A stretch of 64,000 bases of DNA from Bog-756 sp963701325 (lineage in GTDB: Bacteria; Actinomycetota; Acidimicrobiia; Acidimicrobiales; RAAP-2). The position numbers and the translations under genes are program-made. Below the pieces are notes generated by a model that saw only the letters and a list, made by a program, of their open reading frames with translations, was not told the origin of the DNA and made no database searches. Where the stretch lies: assembly GCA_963701325.1 (NCBI GenBank), contig OY969604.1:3534001-3598000 (forward strand), written 5' to 3'. Below, in pieces: positions 49,353-59,888 of this stretch (the stretch's first letter is position 1; each line of letters begins with the position of its first letter).

Positions 49353-50516
49353 TCAGTACGACTTGGGCAGTCCCAACGAGTGCTGGGCGACGAAGTTGAG
49401 GATCATCTCGCGGCTTACTGGGGCGATCCGGAGCAGTCGGGTCATCCCCCACAGGTCTGCGAGTCCGAACTCGCTCGACATGCCGTTGCCACCGTGGGTC
49501 TGGATGGCCTGGTCCAGCGCGGCGAGCGCCGCCTCGGCCGCCGAGTACTTGGCCATGTTGGCCGCCTCGCCCGCTTCGGGGGTGTCCCCGGCGAAATCGC
49601 AGAGCCAGGCCGCCTTCTCGGTCATGAGCCGGGCGAGCTCGACCTCGATCTTGGCCTTGGCCAACGGATGGGAGATCCCCTGGTGCCGTCCGATCGGTGT
49701 GCCCCAGACCTCACGCCCCTTGGCGTAGTCGGCAGCCTTGTCCAGGGCGTACCGCCCGATCCCGTTGGCGGTGGCGGCGGAAAGGATGCGCTCGGGGTTG
49801 AGCCCGAAGAACACCTGGCGCAGGCCTTCGCCCTCCTCGCCGATGAGCCGGTCGGCGTCGACCGCGGCGTTGTCGAAGAACAGGGTGTACTGCTTCTCCG
49901 GTGCCACGATCTCGACCGGCAGCACCTGCTCGTCGAGGCCGGGGGTGTCGGTGTCCACCACGAACAGCGAGAGCCGGCCCCGTCCGGTGTCCGGGTCGAC
50001 GCCCGAGCGAGTCACGACCAGGACGGCCTGGCACTCGTCGACTCCTGAGATGTAGTACTTCGAGCCGTTGAGCCGGTAGACGTCACCGTCCTTGGTCGCG
50101 GTGAGCGAGAGGTTGTGCGAGTTGGAACCGGCATCGGGCTCGGTGATGGCGAAGGCCATCTTGAGTTCGCCGCTGGCGAAGCCGGGGAGCCAGCGCTGCT
50201 TCTGGGCCTCGGTGCCGAACTTGGCGATGATCGTCGCGGAGATGGCCGGCGACACCACGATGACCAACAGCGGGCACCCGGCGGCGGCCAGCTCCTCCTG
50301 GACGGCAGCGAGCTCGGTGATGCCGCCCCCTCCACCGCCGTACTCCTCGGGCACGTTGACCCCGAGGAACCCGGCTTCGGCCACGGCGCTCCAGAGTTCG
50401 TCGGTGCGCTCGTCGGCGTGGGCTTTCTTCACGTAGTACTCGTGCCCGAACTTCGAGGCGATCGAGGCCACCGCCTCGCGCAGCATCTGCAGCTCGTCGG
50501 ATTCGATGAAGTCCAT
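49353..50516 (-). CDS. Acyl-CoA dehydrogenase, isovaleryl/citronellyl-CoA type
   Basis: The 387-residue flavoprotein has AFAITEPDAGSNSHNLSLTA, YALDKAADYAKGREVWGTPIG and IQTHGGNGMSSEFGLADLWGM. The usual YEGTSEI block reads IAPVSREM, so the short- and medium-chain catalytic Glu is absent. A Glu is present at 242 in LNPERILSAA, the site used by isovaleryl-CoA and long-chain dehydrogenases. It would oxidise a branched acyl-CoA and feed ETF. It is last in an operon with carboxylase and AtuA genes; the gap to AtuA is 27 bases. Confidence 0.9.
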   Translation of the reverse strand: MDFIESDELQMLREAVASIASKFGHEYYVKKAHADERTDELWSAVAEAGFLGVNVPEEYGGGGGGITELAAVQEELAAAGCPLLVIVVSPAISATIIAKFGTEAQKQRWLPGFASGELKMAFAITEPDAGSNSHNLSLTATKDGDVYRLNGSKYYISGVDECQAVLVVTRSGVDPDTGRGRLSLFVVDTDTPGLDEQVLPVEIVAPEKQYTLFFDNAAVDADRLIGEEGEGLRQVFFGLNPERILSAATANGIGRYALDKAADYAKGREVWGTPIGRHQGISHPLAKAKIEVELARLMTEKAAWLCDFAGDTPEAGEAANMAKYSAAEAALAALDQAIQTHGGNGMSSEFGLADLWGMTRLLRIAPVSREMILNFVAQHSLGLPKSY

Positions 50517-50543
50517 GGCAACGCTCCTCGGCGGCGTCTTGGC

Positions 50544-52382
50544 TCAGGCCGGTCGTTCGGTGGGGACGAGATGGACCGGGATGTCGACCGCTCTGCTCCG
50601 AAGGTACTCGCCCAGACCCTTGGCCTGCGGATCGGGTCGGGTCGAGGAGGCCACCCCCTCCCCGAGGAGACCGACCACCACGAAGTTGAGCGCCCGGAGG
50701 TTCGGGAAGGCATGCCGTTGGACGGCCAGGTGGTCGGCCTCGGGCAGGAGCGACCGGAACCGGTCGAGGGTGAGTTCGCAGTCGAGCCAGGCCCACGCAT
50801 CGTCGCTGCGCGCCCAGAGCCCGACATTGGCGTTCCCGCCCTTGTCCCCCGACCGGGCCCCGATGAGGGTCCCGAGCGGGAGGTGCACGGTCGGACCGTT
50901 GTCCGGCACGGGGGTCTCGCGCTGGGGACGAGCCACCGCGTCCGGGGCGCGGGTCACCCCGGGGGAGAGCGAGGCGTCCTCCGCGGAGTCGACCACCGCA
51001 GCGCCACCCCCGGCCAGGTAGGCGGTGTGGGGGACCTCCTGGCGGGTCCCGTCGGCGTGGACCACAGCGGGGACCACCAGCCCCGCCGGCACCAGGGCCG
51101 GCCAGAAGACGCCGTAGACCGCACCCTCGGTCGGCGGCGCGGTGAGGTGCAGCCCGGGGTACCCGGCGAGCGCGAGCTCGGTTGCCGCGTTCGAGAACCG
51201 ACGCCCGACCCGGTCGGCATCGCTGTCCTTGACCGTGACCCGGAGCTGCGCGGTCGCCTCGGCGTTGGTCGGAGCGTCGTCCTTGTCGGATCGGATGAGG
51301 CGCGCGTCGAAGTCGGCGAACTGTCCGGTGCCGCCGAGCGCCCCGGAGAGCGAGCGCACCGTGAGGGCGGCCTTCTCCTCGATGTCCAGACCGGTGAGCA
51401 CGAAGGTCATCGAGTTGCGCCAGCCGCCCAGCAGGTTGACGCTGACCTTGAGGTCGTCGGGGGCGGGAAGGCCCCTGATCCCCGACAGCCGGACCCGGTC
51501 CTCGCCGTCCTCGCTCACCGTGATGGTGTCGAAGCGTGCGACGACGTCGGTGTTCGGGTAGTGGTGACCGCCGATCTCGTACAGCAACTGGGCGGTGACC
51601 GTGCCGATGGAGACCTCGCCGCCGCTTCCCGGGTGCTTGGTGATGACCGACGAGCCGTCCTCTTCCACCTCGGCGAGGGGGAAGCCGGGGTGCTCGATGC
51701 CCGGGACCTCGGTGAAGAAGCTGTAGTTGCCGCCGGTGGCCTGGGGGCCGCACTCGATCACGTGCCCGGCAACGACCGCCCCGGCTAGGCGGTCCCAGTC
51801 GGTGGGGGACCACCGGTGGTGCCATGCAGCCGGGCCGACCACCAGCGAGGCGTCGGTCACCCGCGGGCAGACGACCACGTCGGCACCGGCGGCGAGCGCC
51901 TCGGCGATCGGCCAGCCCCCGAGGTAGGCGTTGGCCGACACCACCGTCCCCGCGGCACCCGCCAGCGGCTCACCGGTGTCCAGGTTCGAGAGCAGGTGCC
52001 CGGCGGCGCGCAGCTCGCCGAGACGGGGGAACAGGTCGTCCCCCTCCACGTGGGCAACAGAGACCGCCAGCCCGAGCCGGTCGGCCAGGGCCCGGACCTG
52101 GTCGGCGAGTCCGGAGGGATTGAGGCCGCCGGCATTGGTCACCACCTTGATGTTGCGGTCGACGCAGGTCCCGAGCACCTCCTCCATCTGGGTGAGGAAG
52201 GTGCGGGCCCAGCCCCGTGAGCGGTCGTGCTGGTATCCCTTCCAGAGGATGAGCATGGTGAGCTCGGCCAGCCAATCGCCGGTGAGCACGTCGATCGGTC
52301 CACCCTCGACCATCTCGCGCGCCGCGGACAGGCGGTCGCCGTAGAAGCCCGAGCAGTTGGCGATGCGCAGTGGCTCGGTCAC
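50544..52382 (-). CDS. AtuA family protein (DUF1446) with C-terminal ferredoxin-like domain
   Basis: A 612-residue protein. The N-terminal 440 residues or so match DUF1446/AtuA (LRIANCSGFYGDRLSAAREMVEGG, DVLTGDWLAELTMLIL, KVVTNAGGLNPSGLADQV, VVCPRVTDASLVVGPAAW). The C-terminal 100 residues form the AtuA-like ferredoxin-fold domain (GTLIGARSGDKGGNANVGLWAR, FPNLRALNFVVVGLLGEG). AtuA belongs to acyclic terpene (citronellol/geraniol) use in Pseudomonas, but its reaction is not settled. The ATG overlaps the carboxylase stop by four bases, so it is translationally coupled to the carboxylase genes. Confidence 0.9.
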   Translation of the reverse strand: MTEPLRIANCSGFYGDRLSAAREMVEGGPIDVLTGDWLAELTMLILWKGYQHDRSRGWARTFLTQMEEVLGTCVDRNIKVVTNAGGLNPSGLADQVRALADRLGLAVSVAHVEGDDLFPRLGELRAAGHLLSNLDTGEPLAGAAGTVVSANAYLGGWPIAEALAAGADVVVCPRVTDASLVVGPAAWHHRWSPTDWDRLAGAVVAGHVIECGPQATGGNYSFFTEVPGIEHPGFPLAEVEEDGSSVITKHPGSGGEVSIGTVTAQLLYEIGGHHYPNTDVVARFDTITVSEDGEDRVRLSGIRGLPAPDDLKVSVNLLGGWRNSMTFVLTGLDIEEKAALTVRSLSGALGGTGQFADFDARLIRSDKDDAPTNAEATAQLRVTVKDSDADRVGRRFSNAATELALAGYPGLHLTAPPTEGAVYGVFWPALVPAGLVVPAVVHADGTRQEVPHTAYLAGGGAAVVDSAEDASLSPGVTRAPDAVARPQRETPVPDNGPTVHLPLGTLIGARSGDKGGNANVGLWARSDDAWAWLDCELTLDRFRSLLPEADHLAVQRHAFPNLRALNFVVVGLLGEGVASSTRPDPQAKGLGEYLRSRAVDIPVHLVPTERPA

Positions 52383-54438
52383 TCGCCCGAAGCCCGCTCT
52401 CCCGCGACCTCGCCCTCGGCGTCATCGAGCACGACGAGGACTTGGCCGGTTTCCACCTGGTCCCCCTCGGAGACCCCGACCTCGGTGACCGTGCCGGCCA
52501 GGCCGGCATGGACGGCGTGCTCCATCTTCATGGCCTCGAGCACGACCAGGAGCTGGCCGGTCTCGACCACCTCGCCCGGCGCCACCGCGACCCGGACCAC
52601 GCTGCCGGGCATGGGGGCGAGTGCGGAGCCCTCGGCCTCGCGGTCGGCGGTGACCGGGTAGCGCTCGCGCTCCTCGAGCCGGCTGCTCCCCTCGGGACCG
52701 TCGACGAACACGGTCGCGCCGACCTGGTGCACTGCATAGCGGCGGGAGACCCCGTCGTCAGCGAGCGCGACCTCCTCGCCCGACACGGCGAGGACGGCGA
52801 GCGCCGACCGCACGCCGTCGACGGTGACCTCGGCGACCCGGTCCCCGCGCCGCTCGAACCGGTACCCGACCTCGATGTCCCGGTCTTCAGGCCTTGTGTG
52901 CACCCGGAAGGAAATCTGCTGGAAGTCCCAGGGATTGTCACGCCATCCGGACGGGACGCATGGCTGCACGCCGGTGTGGGACCGGCGGGCTGCCTGACCC
53001 GCGAGGGTGGCGGCCACCACGTGGCGGGCGGCGGCGTCCGGCCCGGCGAGCGGCGCGGCCAGCGTGGTGAGGTGGCGGTCGAGGAACCCGGTGTCGGCGG
53101 CACCCGAGGCGAACTCGGGGTCGCGCAGGGTCCGCACCAGCAGGTCGCGATTGGTGGTGACCCCGTGTACCTGGGCGCCGGCCAGGGTTGCGGCCAGCGT
53201 GGCCGTGGCCTCTTCCCGGGTTGCCGCGTGGGCGATGACCTTGGCCAGCAGCGGGTCGTAGTGAGGGCCGACGTCGCTCCCGGTCTCCACCCCGCTGTCC
53301 ACCCGCACGCCGTCGCGGTCCGTCTCGACGGAGAAGCGGTGAAGCATGCCGGTGGATGGAAGCCAGCCCGCTCCCGGGTCCTCGGCGTAGAGGCGGGCCT
53401 CGATGGCGTGGCCGACTGGACCTCGGGCGACCGCTTCGTGCACCGCGTCGGGCAGCACCGCGCCGCCGGCGATGAGCAGCTGGAGCCTGACCAGGTCGAG
53501 ACCGGTGACCGCCTCGGTCACGGTGTGCTCGACCTGGAGCCGTGTGTTCATCTCGAGGAAGTAGGGATCACCGTCCGTGCCAGTGGTGTCGAGGACGAAC
53601 TCGACCGTGCCGGCGTTCACGTACCCGACTGCGGCAGCAGCGGCCACCGCGGCCTCCGAAAGCCGGGCCCGCAGGTCCGGACCGACCACCGGAGAAGGGG
53701 CCTCCTCGATGATCTTCTGGTGCCGGCGCTGGATGCTGCATTCGCGCTCGAAGAGGGCAACCGTGGCGCCCCACGCGTCGGCGAGCACCTGGACCTCGAT
53801 GTGCCGCGACGCCCGCACGTAGCGTTCGAGGAAGAGGGTCCCGTCCCCGAAGGCGGAGGTCGCCTCGCGTGTCGCCCCGGCCAGGGCGTCGGCGAGCTCC
53901 TCGTGGCGTTCCACGATGCGCATGCCCCGGCCGCCCCCGCCCGCAGCGGCCTTGACCATGAGCGGCCAGCCCAACGCGTCGAGCTCCGCCGGTTCGGGCG
54001 GGGTCTCGCCCAGGAGGGTGACCGACGGAAGGGTCGGGACGCCAGCGGCGCGCATCATCTCCTTGGCCCTCGTCTTCGATCCCATGGCCTCGATGGCCGC
54101 AGGGGGCGGCCCGACCCAGAGCAGGCCGGCGTCGAGGACCGCCCGGGCGAACTCCGCCGACTCGGACAGGAATCCATATCCGGGGTGGACGGCGTCTGCG
54201 CCGCTGCGGCGGGCGGCGTCCAGGAGCAGGTCGATGCGGAGGTAGGTGTCCGCCGGCGCGGTCCCGGGCAGCCGGACGGCGAGATCCGCCTCGGCGACGT
54301 GCGGGCTCAGCGCGTCGGCATCCGAGTGGACGGCCACCGTCGCGATGCCCATGACCCGGGCGGTCCGCATGACCCGGCGGGCGATCTCACCGCGGTTGGC
54401 AACGAGGAGGGTGCGGAGGGAGGAGGGCAACGCTGCGC

Positions 54439-54442
<4 letters not shown>
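52379..54442 (-). CDS. Acyl-CoA carboxylase alpha chain (biotin carboxylase + BCCP)
   Basis: The 687-residue protein starts with a biotin carboxylase (LLVANRGEIARRVMRTA, GYGFLSESAEFARAV, ATP loop KAAAGGGGRGMRIV, ERECSIQRRHQKIIEEAPSP, FLEMNTRLQVEHTVTEAVTGLDLV), has a connecting beta region, and ends with a biotinyl domain whose acceptor lysine is in EAMKM (near residue 637). It carboxylates biotin with ATP and bicarbonate for the beta chain encoded just upstream. GTG 54442 overlaps the beta-chain stop (GTGA). Context (AtuA, branched acyl-CoA dehydrogenase) suggests 3-methylcrotonyl-CoA or geranyl-CoA as substrate rather than acetyl- or propionyl-CoA. Confidence 0.92.
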
Positions 54443-56037
<1,595 letters not shown>

Positions 56038-56183
56038 GGGTGGTGGTGGCTCCCTGGTCGGGGCGTCGGATCGGTCCCGGGTCGCATCGGGTCCGGCGAC
56101 GTGGGAAGAATAGGCCCCATGACCGACGTGTCGCGTAACCGACCCCGGCGCATCCGGCTGGCTGCACCCGGCGGTGGGTACCG

Positions 56184-57368
56184 GTGGTGATCCGTTCCTA
56201 TCCCCAGGGTTCGTCCGTTGAGCCCGATCTTCGTTCTCCTGAGTCCCCGCGTGCGGGCCGTACCCCACGGCGTCCGCTCGCGGCGGTGGTCCTTGCCGCC
56301 GGGCACGGCACCCGCATGCGGTCGGCACGGCCGAAGCCACTCCACCGCCTCTGCGGTCGTCCGATGGTCCTGCACGTCCTCGACGCGCTCGCCGAGCTCT
56401 CGGTCTCGCGGGTGGTCGTGGTCGTCGGACACCGGGCCGAATGGGTCACCAAGACGTTGGTCGAGCATGCCCCACCCGGCATGGCCATCGAGTTCGTCGA
56501 GCAGGTGGAGCCCCGGGGGACCGGGGATGCCATGTCGGTCGCCCTGACCGGGCTCCCGGAGGACGAGGGAGCAGACGACGGTGACGTGGTCGTGCTGCCC
56601 GGGGACACTCCGCTCCTGCGGCCGCCGACCCTGGCCGGGTTGGTCCGGGCCCACCGTGCAACCGACGCCGCCGCCACGCTCCTGTCAGCCGTCCTGGAGG
56701 ACCCCACCGGGTACGGGCGGGTGGTGCGCGGACGTGACGATTCGGTCGCCCGGGTGGTCGAGGACGTGGACACCACCGAAGAGGAGCAAGCGGTGCGCGA
56801 GGTCAACACCTCGATCTACTGCTTCCGCCGTGGCGTCCTCGCGCCGGCCCTCCGCCGGCTCAGCCCGGCCAACGCCCAGGGCGAGTACTACCTCACCGAC
56901 GTCGTGGAGGTGCTCTACGAGGCGGGGCATCTGGTCGGGTCGGTGCCGGTGGAGGACGCCATGGAGGTGGCCGGGGTCAACGACCGGGCCCAGCTGGCGG
57001 TTGCCGAGGCCGAGCTGCGAGACCGCATCAACGAGCGGTGGATGCGTCGCGGGGTCACCATGTGGGACCCCGTGACCACCTACATCGACGTCGACGTGCA
57101 GCTGGCCACCGACGTGGTCCTCCTCCCCGGGGTCATCCTCCAGGGTGGGTGCGTCATCGGTGAGCACGCGGAGATCGGCCCCGACACACGCCTGGTGGAC
57201 ACCACGGTGGGGGAGGGTGCGGTGGTCGCCTCCAGCGTCTGCCGGCGGTCGACCATCGGAGCCGACTCCCGGGTCGGGCCGTTCGCCGTGCTTGCGGAGG
57301 GGACCGACGTGGCGGACGGCGGTGTGGTGGGACCGGCGGCCGCGAATCCCGGCGACCGGGCGGGGTAG
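56184..57368 (+). CDS. glmU: GlmU-type uridylyltransferase with a truncated left-handed helix domain
   Basis: The 394-residue protein has the GlmU pyrophosphorylase domain: LAAVVLAAGHGTRMRSARPKPLHRLCGRPM, EPRGTGDAMSVAL, VLPGDTPLLRP, GYGRVVRGRD, EVNTSIYCFRR and NAQGEYYLTDVVEVL. A few hexapeptide turns follow (DVVLLPGVILQGGCVIGEHAEIGPDTRLV) to RVGPFAVLAEGTDV, where it stops. Typical GlmU has 450-490 residues; the acetyltransferase active-site coils are missing. So it should make UDP-GlcNAc from GlcNAc-1-P but probably not acetylate GlcN-1-P. GTG 56184 or 56187 is the start; neither has a clear promoter box. The prs promoter follows immediately, so no further coding part is hidden downstream. 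Confidence 0.85.
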   Translation: MVIRSYPQGSSVEPDLRSPESPRAGRTPRRPLAAVVLAAGHGTRMRSARPKPLHRLCGRPMVLHVLDALAELSVSRVVVVVGHRAEWVTKTLVEHAPPGMAIEFVEQVEPRGTGDAMSVALTGLPEDEGADDGDVVVLPGDTPLLRPPTLAGLVRAHRATDAAATLLSAVLEDPTGYGRVVRGRDDSVARVVEDVDTTEEEQAVREVNTSIYCFRRGVLAPALRRLSPANAQGEYYLTDVVEVLYEAGHLVGSVPVEDAMEVAGVNDRAQLAVAEAELRDRINERWMRRGVTMWDPVTTYIDVDVQLATDVVLLPGVILQGGCVIGEHAEIGPDTRLVDTTVGEGAVVASSVCRRSTIGADSRVGPFAVLAEGTDVADGGVVGPAAANPGDRAG

Positions 57369-57371
57369 CGT
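57366..57371 (+). promoter_or_regulatory. Candidate -10 box TAGCGT (leaderless prs)
   Basis: TAGCGT overlaps the glmU stop TAG and ends exactly six bases before ATG 57378. Confidence 0.5.
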
Positions 57372-57377
57372 CGGGCC

Positions 57378-58349
57378 ATGGAGTTCACCCCCCGTCGCAG
57401 ACTCGAGCTCGTCTCCGGTCGATCCCATCCGGAGCTGGCACAGGACATCGCCCGGTGCCTCGGGGTCGAGCTCGGTGAGCCCAACTTGCGCGAGTTCGCC
57501 AACGGTGAGATCCACTGCCGGTTCGACACCTCCATCCGGGGGAGCGACGTGTTCATCGTGCAGACCCACAGCGGCCCGGTCAACGACTCGCTCATGGAGC
57601 ACCTGATCATGATCGACGCGGCCAAGCGTGCGTCGGCCAAGCGGATCACAGCGGTCTGTCCCTACTACGGCTACTCGCGCCAGGACCGCAAGTCCACGGG
57701 ACGCGAGCCGATCACCGCCAAGCTGGTGGCAGACATGCTCTCGGTGGCCGGCGCCGACCGGGTGGTCAGCGTCGACCTGCACTCGGGGCAGATCCAGGGG
57801 TTCTTCGACGTCCCCTTCGACCACCTGACCGCAGCGCCGGTGATGATCGACCACCTCCGGGCCCACCTCGACGACAACCTGGTGGTGGTGGCCCCCGACG
57901 CGGGCCGGGTGAAGGTGGCCGAGCGCTTCAGCCAGCACCTCACCGCCGACCTGGCCGTTGTCCACAAGCGCCGCCTGCGGGCTTCGACCGACAAGGTGGA
58001 GGCGCTGCACGTCGTCGGCGACGTCGACGGCCGCCAGTGCGTGCTCATCGACGACATGATCGACACCGCCAGCACCATCGTGGCCGCGGCCGATCTCCTG
58101 GCCGACCGGGGGGCGGCAGAGGTGTGGTGCATGGCCACCCACGCAGTGCTCTCCGACCCGGCCGTGGACCGGCTCAAGAACTCGGCGTTGAGCAGGGTCG
58201 TGGTCACCAACACGCTCCCCATCCCCCCGGAGCGGCGATTCGACAAGCTCGAGGTGCTCTCGGTGGCCAAGCTGATCTCCGATGCCATCGACGCCGTCTT
58301 CGAGGACACCTCGGTCTCGGAGATCTTCGGCGGCGAAAACCTCGCCTGA
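57378..58349 (+). CDS. prs: Ribose-phosphate pyrophosphokinase
   Basis: The 323-residue enzyme makes PRPP from ribose-5-phosphate and ATP. Signatures: RRLELVSGRSHPELAQDIA, FANGEIHCRFDTSIRGSDVFIVQ, ICAVCPYYGYSRQDRK-type loop (here ITAVCPYYGYSRQDRKSTG), VDLHSGQIQGFFDVPFDHL, VVVAPDAGRVKVAERFSQHL and the PRPP loop VLIDDMIDTASTIVAAA. It is complete and of normal length. The gene begins nine bases after glmU with its own -10 box. The glmU-prs-rplY-pth order is common in actinobacteria. Confidence 0.97.
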   Translation: MEFTPRRRLELVSGRSHPELAQDIARCLGVELGEPNLREFANGEIHCRFDTSIRGSDVFIVQTHSGPVNDSLMEHLIMIDAAKRASAKRITAVCPYYGYSRQDRKSTGREPITAKLVADMLSVAGADRVVSVDLHSGQIQGFFDVPFDHLTAAPVMIDHLRAHLDDNLVVVAPDAGRVKVAERFSQHLTADLAVVHKRRLRASTDKVEALHVVGDVDGRQCVLIDDMIDTASTIVAAADLLADRGAAEVWCMATHAVLSDPAVDRLKNSALSRVVVTNTLPIPPERRFDKLEVLSVAKLISDAIDAVFEDTSVSEIFGGENLA

Positions 58350-58403
58350 TCCGACCGGGGCCATCCCCACTCGGGCCGTCTGGCCCAGCCCGGGGCCTGC
58401 GTC

Positions 58404-58409
58404 TAGCAT
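58404..58409 (+). promoter_or_regulatory. Candidate -10 box TAGCAT with leader before rplY
   Basis: TAGCAT lies 92 bases before ATG 58502, giving a leader of about 86 bases that ends in GAGGAG (58488-58493 region). This leadered layout contrasts with neighbouring leaderless genes. Confidence 0.35.
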
Positions 58410-58501
58410 GGAGTCCCGTCAGCAGCGGCTGTCCGCGTCCGCGTTCAGCGGGCATCCAGGCGGCGGTTGCCCCGTCTGCGCATCTCCCGAGGAGTCCCCG
58501 C

Positions 58502-59164
58502 ATGCCCGAAGTCACGCTCACCGCCGAAGCCGGACGCGAGATCGGATCGAGCGCGACCCGTCGCCTCCGCAGCGAGGGGAGGATCCCCGGGGTCGTCTAC
58601 GGGCATGGTGCCCAGCCGATCCCGGTGTCGGTCCAGGCCCGCGAGTTCCAGATCGCGATGTCCGGCGAGGCCGGCCGCAACACCCTGCTCTCGCTCACGG
58701 TCGACGGCACCGACTTCCTCACCCTGGCGCGTGACATCCAGCACCACCCGGTGAAGAACGTGGTCACCCACGTCGACTTCCTCATCGTCCGGCGCGACGA
58801 GGTCATCGCGGCAGAGGTCGGTATCAACCTGGTGGGCGAGGCCATCGAGGTGCACCACGGCGACGGCGTCGTCGACCAGCAGTTGTTCACCCTCAGCGTG
58901 AAGGCCAGGCCCGCAGACATCCCGCCGTCGGTGGACATCGACATCAGCACGCTCACCATCGGTGGCGCCCTGCACGTGTCGGACATCACCATCCCGGCGG
59001 GCGTCGAGCTCGAGACCGACGTCGACGCCACTGTCGTGGCCGGTCAACCGCCGCGGGTCCAGGTCACCGCTGCCGAAGAGGCCGAGGCCGCGGCTGCGGC
59101 GGCGGGCGTGGAGGCACCGGACGGGGAGACGCCCGCCAGTGCCGACGAGTCCTCGGAGGGCTAG
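58502..59164 (+). CDS. rplY: Ribosomal protein bL25, long Ctc form
   Basis: The 220-residue protein has the 5S rRNA-binding bL25 domain (TAEAGREIGSSATRRLRSEGRIPGVVYGHG, NTLLSLTVDGTDFLTLARDIQHHPVKNVVTHVDFLIV) and the C-terminal Ctc/TL5 domain (LVGEAIEVHHGDGVVDQQLFTLSVKARPADIPPSVDIDIS, GGALHVSDITIPAGVEL). An Ala/Glu-rich acidic tail ends it. It binds 5S rRNA in the large subunit and is often stress-induced. ATG 58502 has GAGGAG upstream. The pth gene follows after 48 bases. Confidence 0.95.
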   Translation: MPEVTLTAEAGREIGSSATRRLRSEGRIPGVVYGHGAQPIPVSVQAREFQIAMSGEAGRNTLLSLTVDGTDFLTLARDIQHHPVKNVVTHVDFLIVRRDEVIAAEVGINLVGEAIEVHHGDGVVDQQLFTLSVKARPADIPPSVDIDISTLTIGGALHVSDITIPAGVELETDVDATVVAGQPPRVQVTAAEEAEAAAAAAGVEAPDGETPASADESSEG

Positions 59165-59212
59165 GTCCTGCTCCGTCGGCGCGGTTCGGGGGCCCCCCGC
59201 CGGGGCACCCCG

Positions 59213-59838
59213 ATGGACCTGCTCGTCGTGGGCCTGGGCAACCCGGGTGCCGAGTACGCCGGTACCCGCCACAACGTCGGCGCCGACGCTGTCGATCTGC
59301 TGGCAGCGAGACATGGGGGAAGCTCTCCGCGGAAAAGGGCCTTTCCTCCCGTGTGGGTGAGATCCGCATCGGCGGACTCCGGGTCCTCCTCGCGGTTCCG
59401 ATGACCTACATGAACGAATCGGGCATCGCGGTGGCCGCGCTGGTCCGTCGGGCCGGCGTCGACCAGCCCCCGGGGGACGACGGTCGCCCGGTTCCCGGCG
59501 GAGGGGGTGCTGGCCGGACGTCCCGGCTCGTGGTGGTGCACGACGAGCTCGATCTTCCCGCCGGACGGGTGAAGGTCAAGGTCGGCGGCGGAACGGCCGG
59601 CCACAACGGGCTCCAGTCGATCCATGCCCACCTACACAGCGGGGACTACCTCCGGGTCCGGATCGGAATCGGCAAGCCCCCCGGTCGGCAGGCGGGTGCC
59701 GATTATGTGCTCAAACGGCCGGGAGCGGCCGAGCGTGAGCTCCTGTCTGTGGCGACCGAGGTGGCCGCGGACGCGGTCGAGACCATCGCCACCGAAGGGG
59801 TCGAGGCGGCCATGCAGCGGATCCACAGCGCGGATTGA
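59213..59838 (+). CDS. pth: Peptidyl-tRNA hydrolase, frame broken at 59315-59319
   Basis: The enzyme releases peptides from stalled peptidyl-tRNA. The first part (MDLLVVGLGNPGAEYAGTRHNVGADAVDLLAARHGG) and the rest (KLSAEKGLSSRVGEIRIGG, PMTYMNESG, VVHDELDLPAGRVKVKVGGGTAGHNGLQSI) are in different frames. The change falls in a run of five G at 59315-59319; one more G restores a continuous 208-residue Pth. All catalytic blocks are kept on both sides (RHN with the catalytic His, TYMN, HDELD, GGxxGHNGL). An insertion rich in Pro/Gly (DQPPGDDGRPVPGGGGAGR) is unusual. As Pth is normally essential, a base-calling deletion is more likely than real loss. Confidence 0.9.
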
Positions 59839-59876
59839 CCGACCGACCGGGCCGCTCCGGCCACGGCGCCCCCCGG

Positions 59877-59882
59877 TACCCT
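59877..59882 (+). promoter_or_regulatory. Candidate -10 box TACCCT (leaderless mfd)
   Basis: TACCCT ends exactly six bases before GTG 59889 and decides the mfd start. Confidence 0.45.
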
Positions 59883-59888
59883 GAGCTG

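Noticed and set aside
57300..57377. GlmU shortened by a hidden frameshift
   Set aside because: The prs -10 box and start follow within ten bases of the stop, and no other frame continues hexapeptide repeats there.
59315..59319. Programmed ribosomal frameshifting in pth and mfd
   Set aside because: No slippery heptamer followed by a stimulatory structure is visible, neither gene is known to use recoding, and similar breaks occur in five other places.
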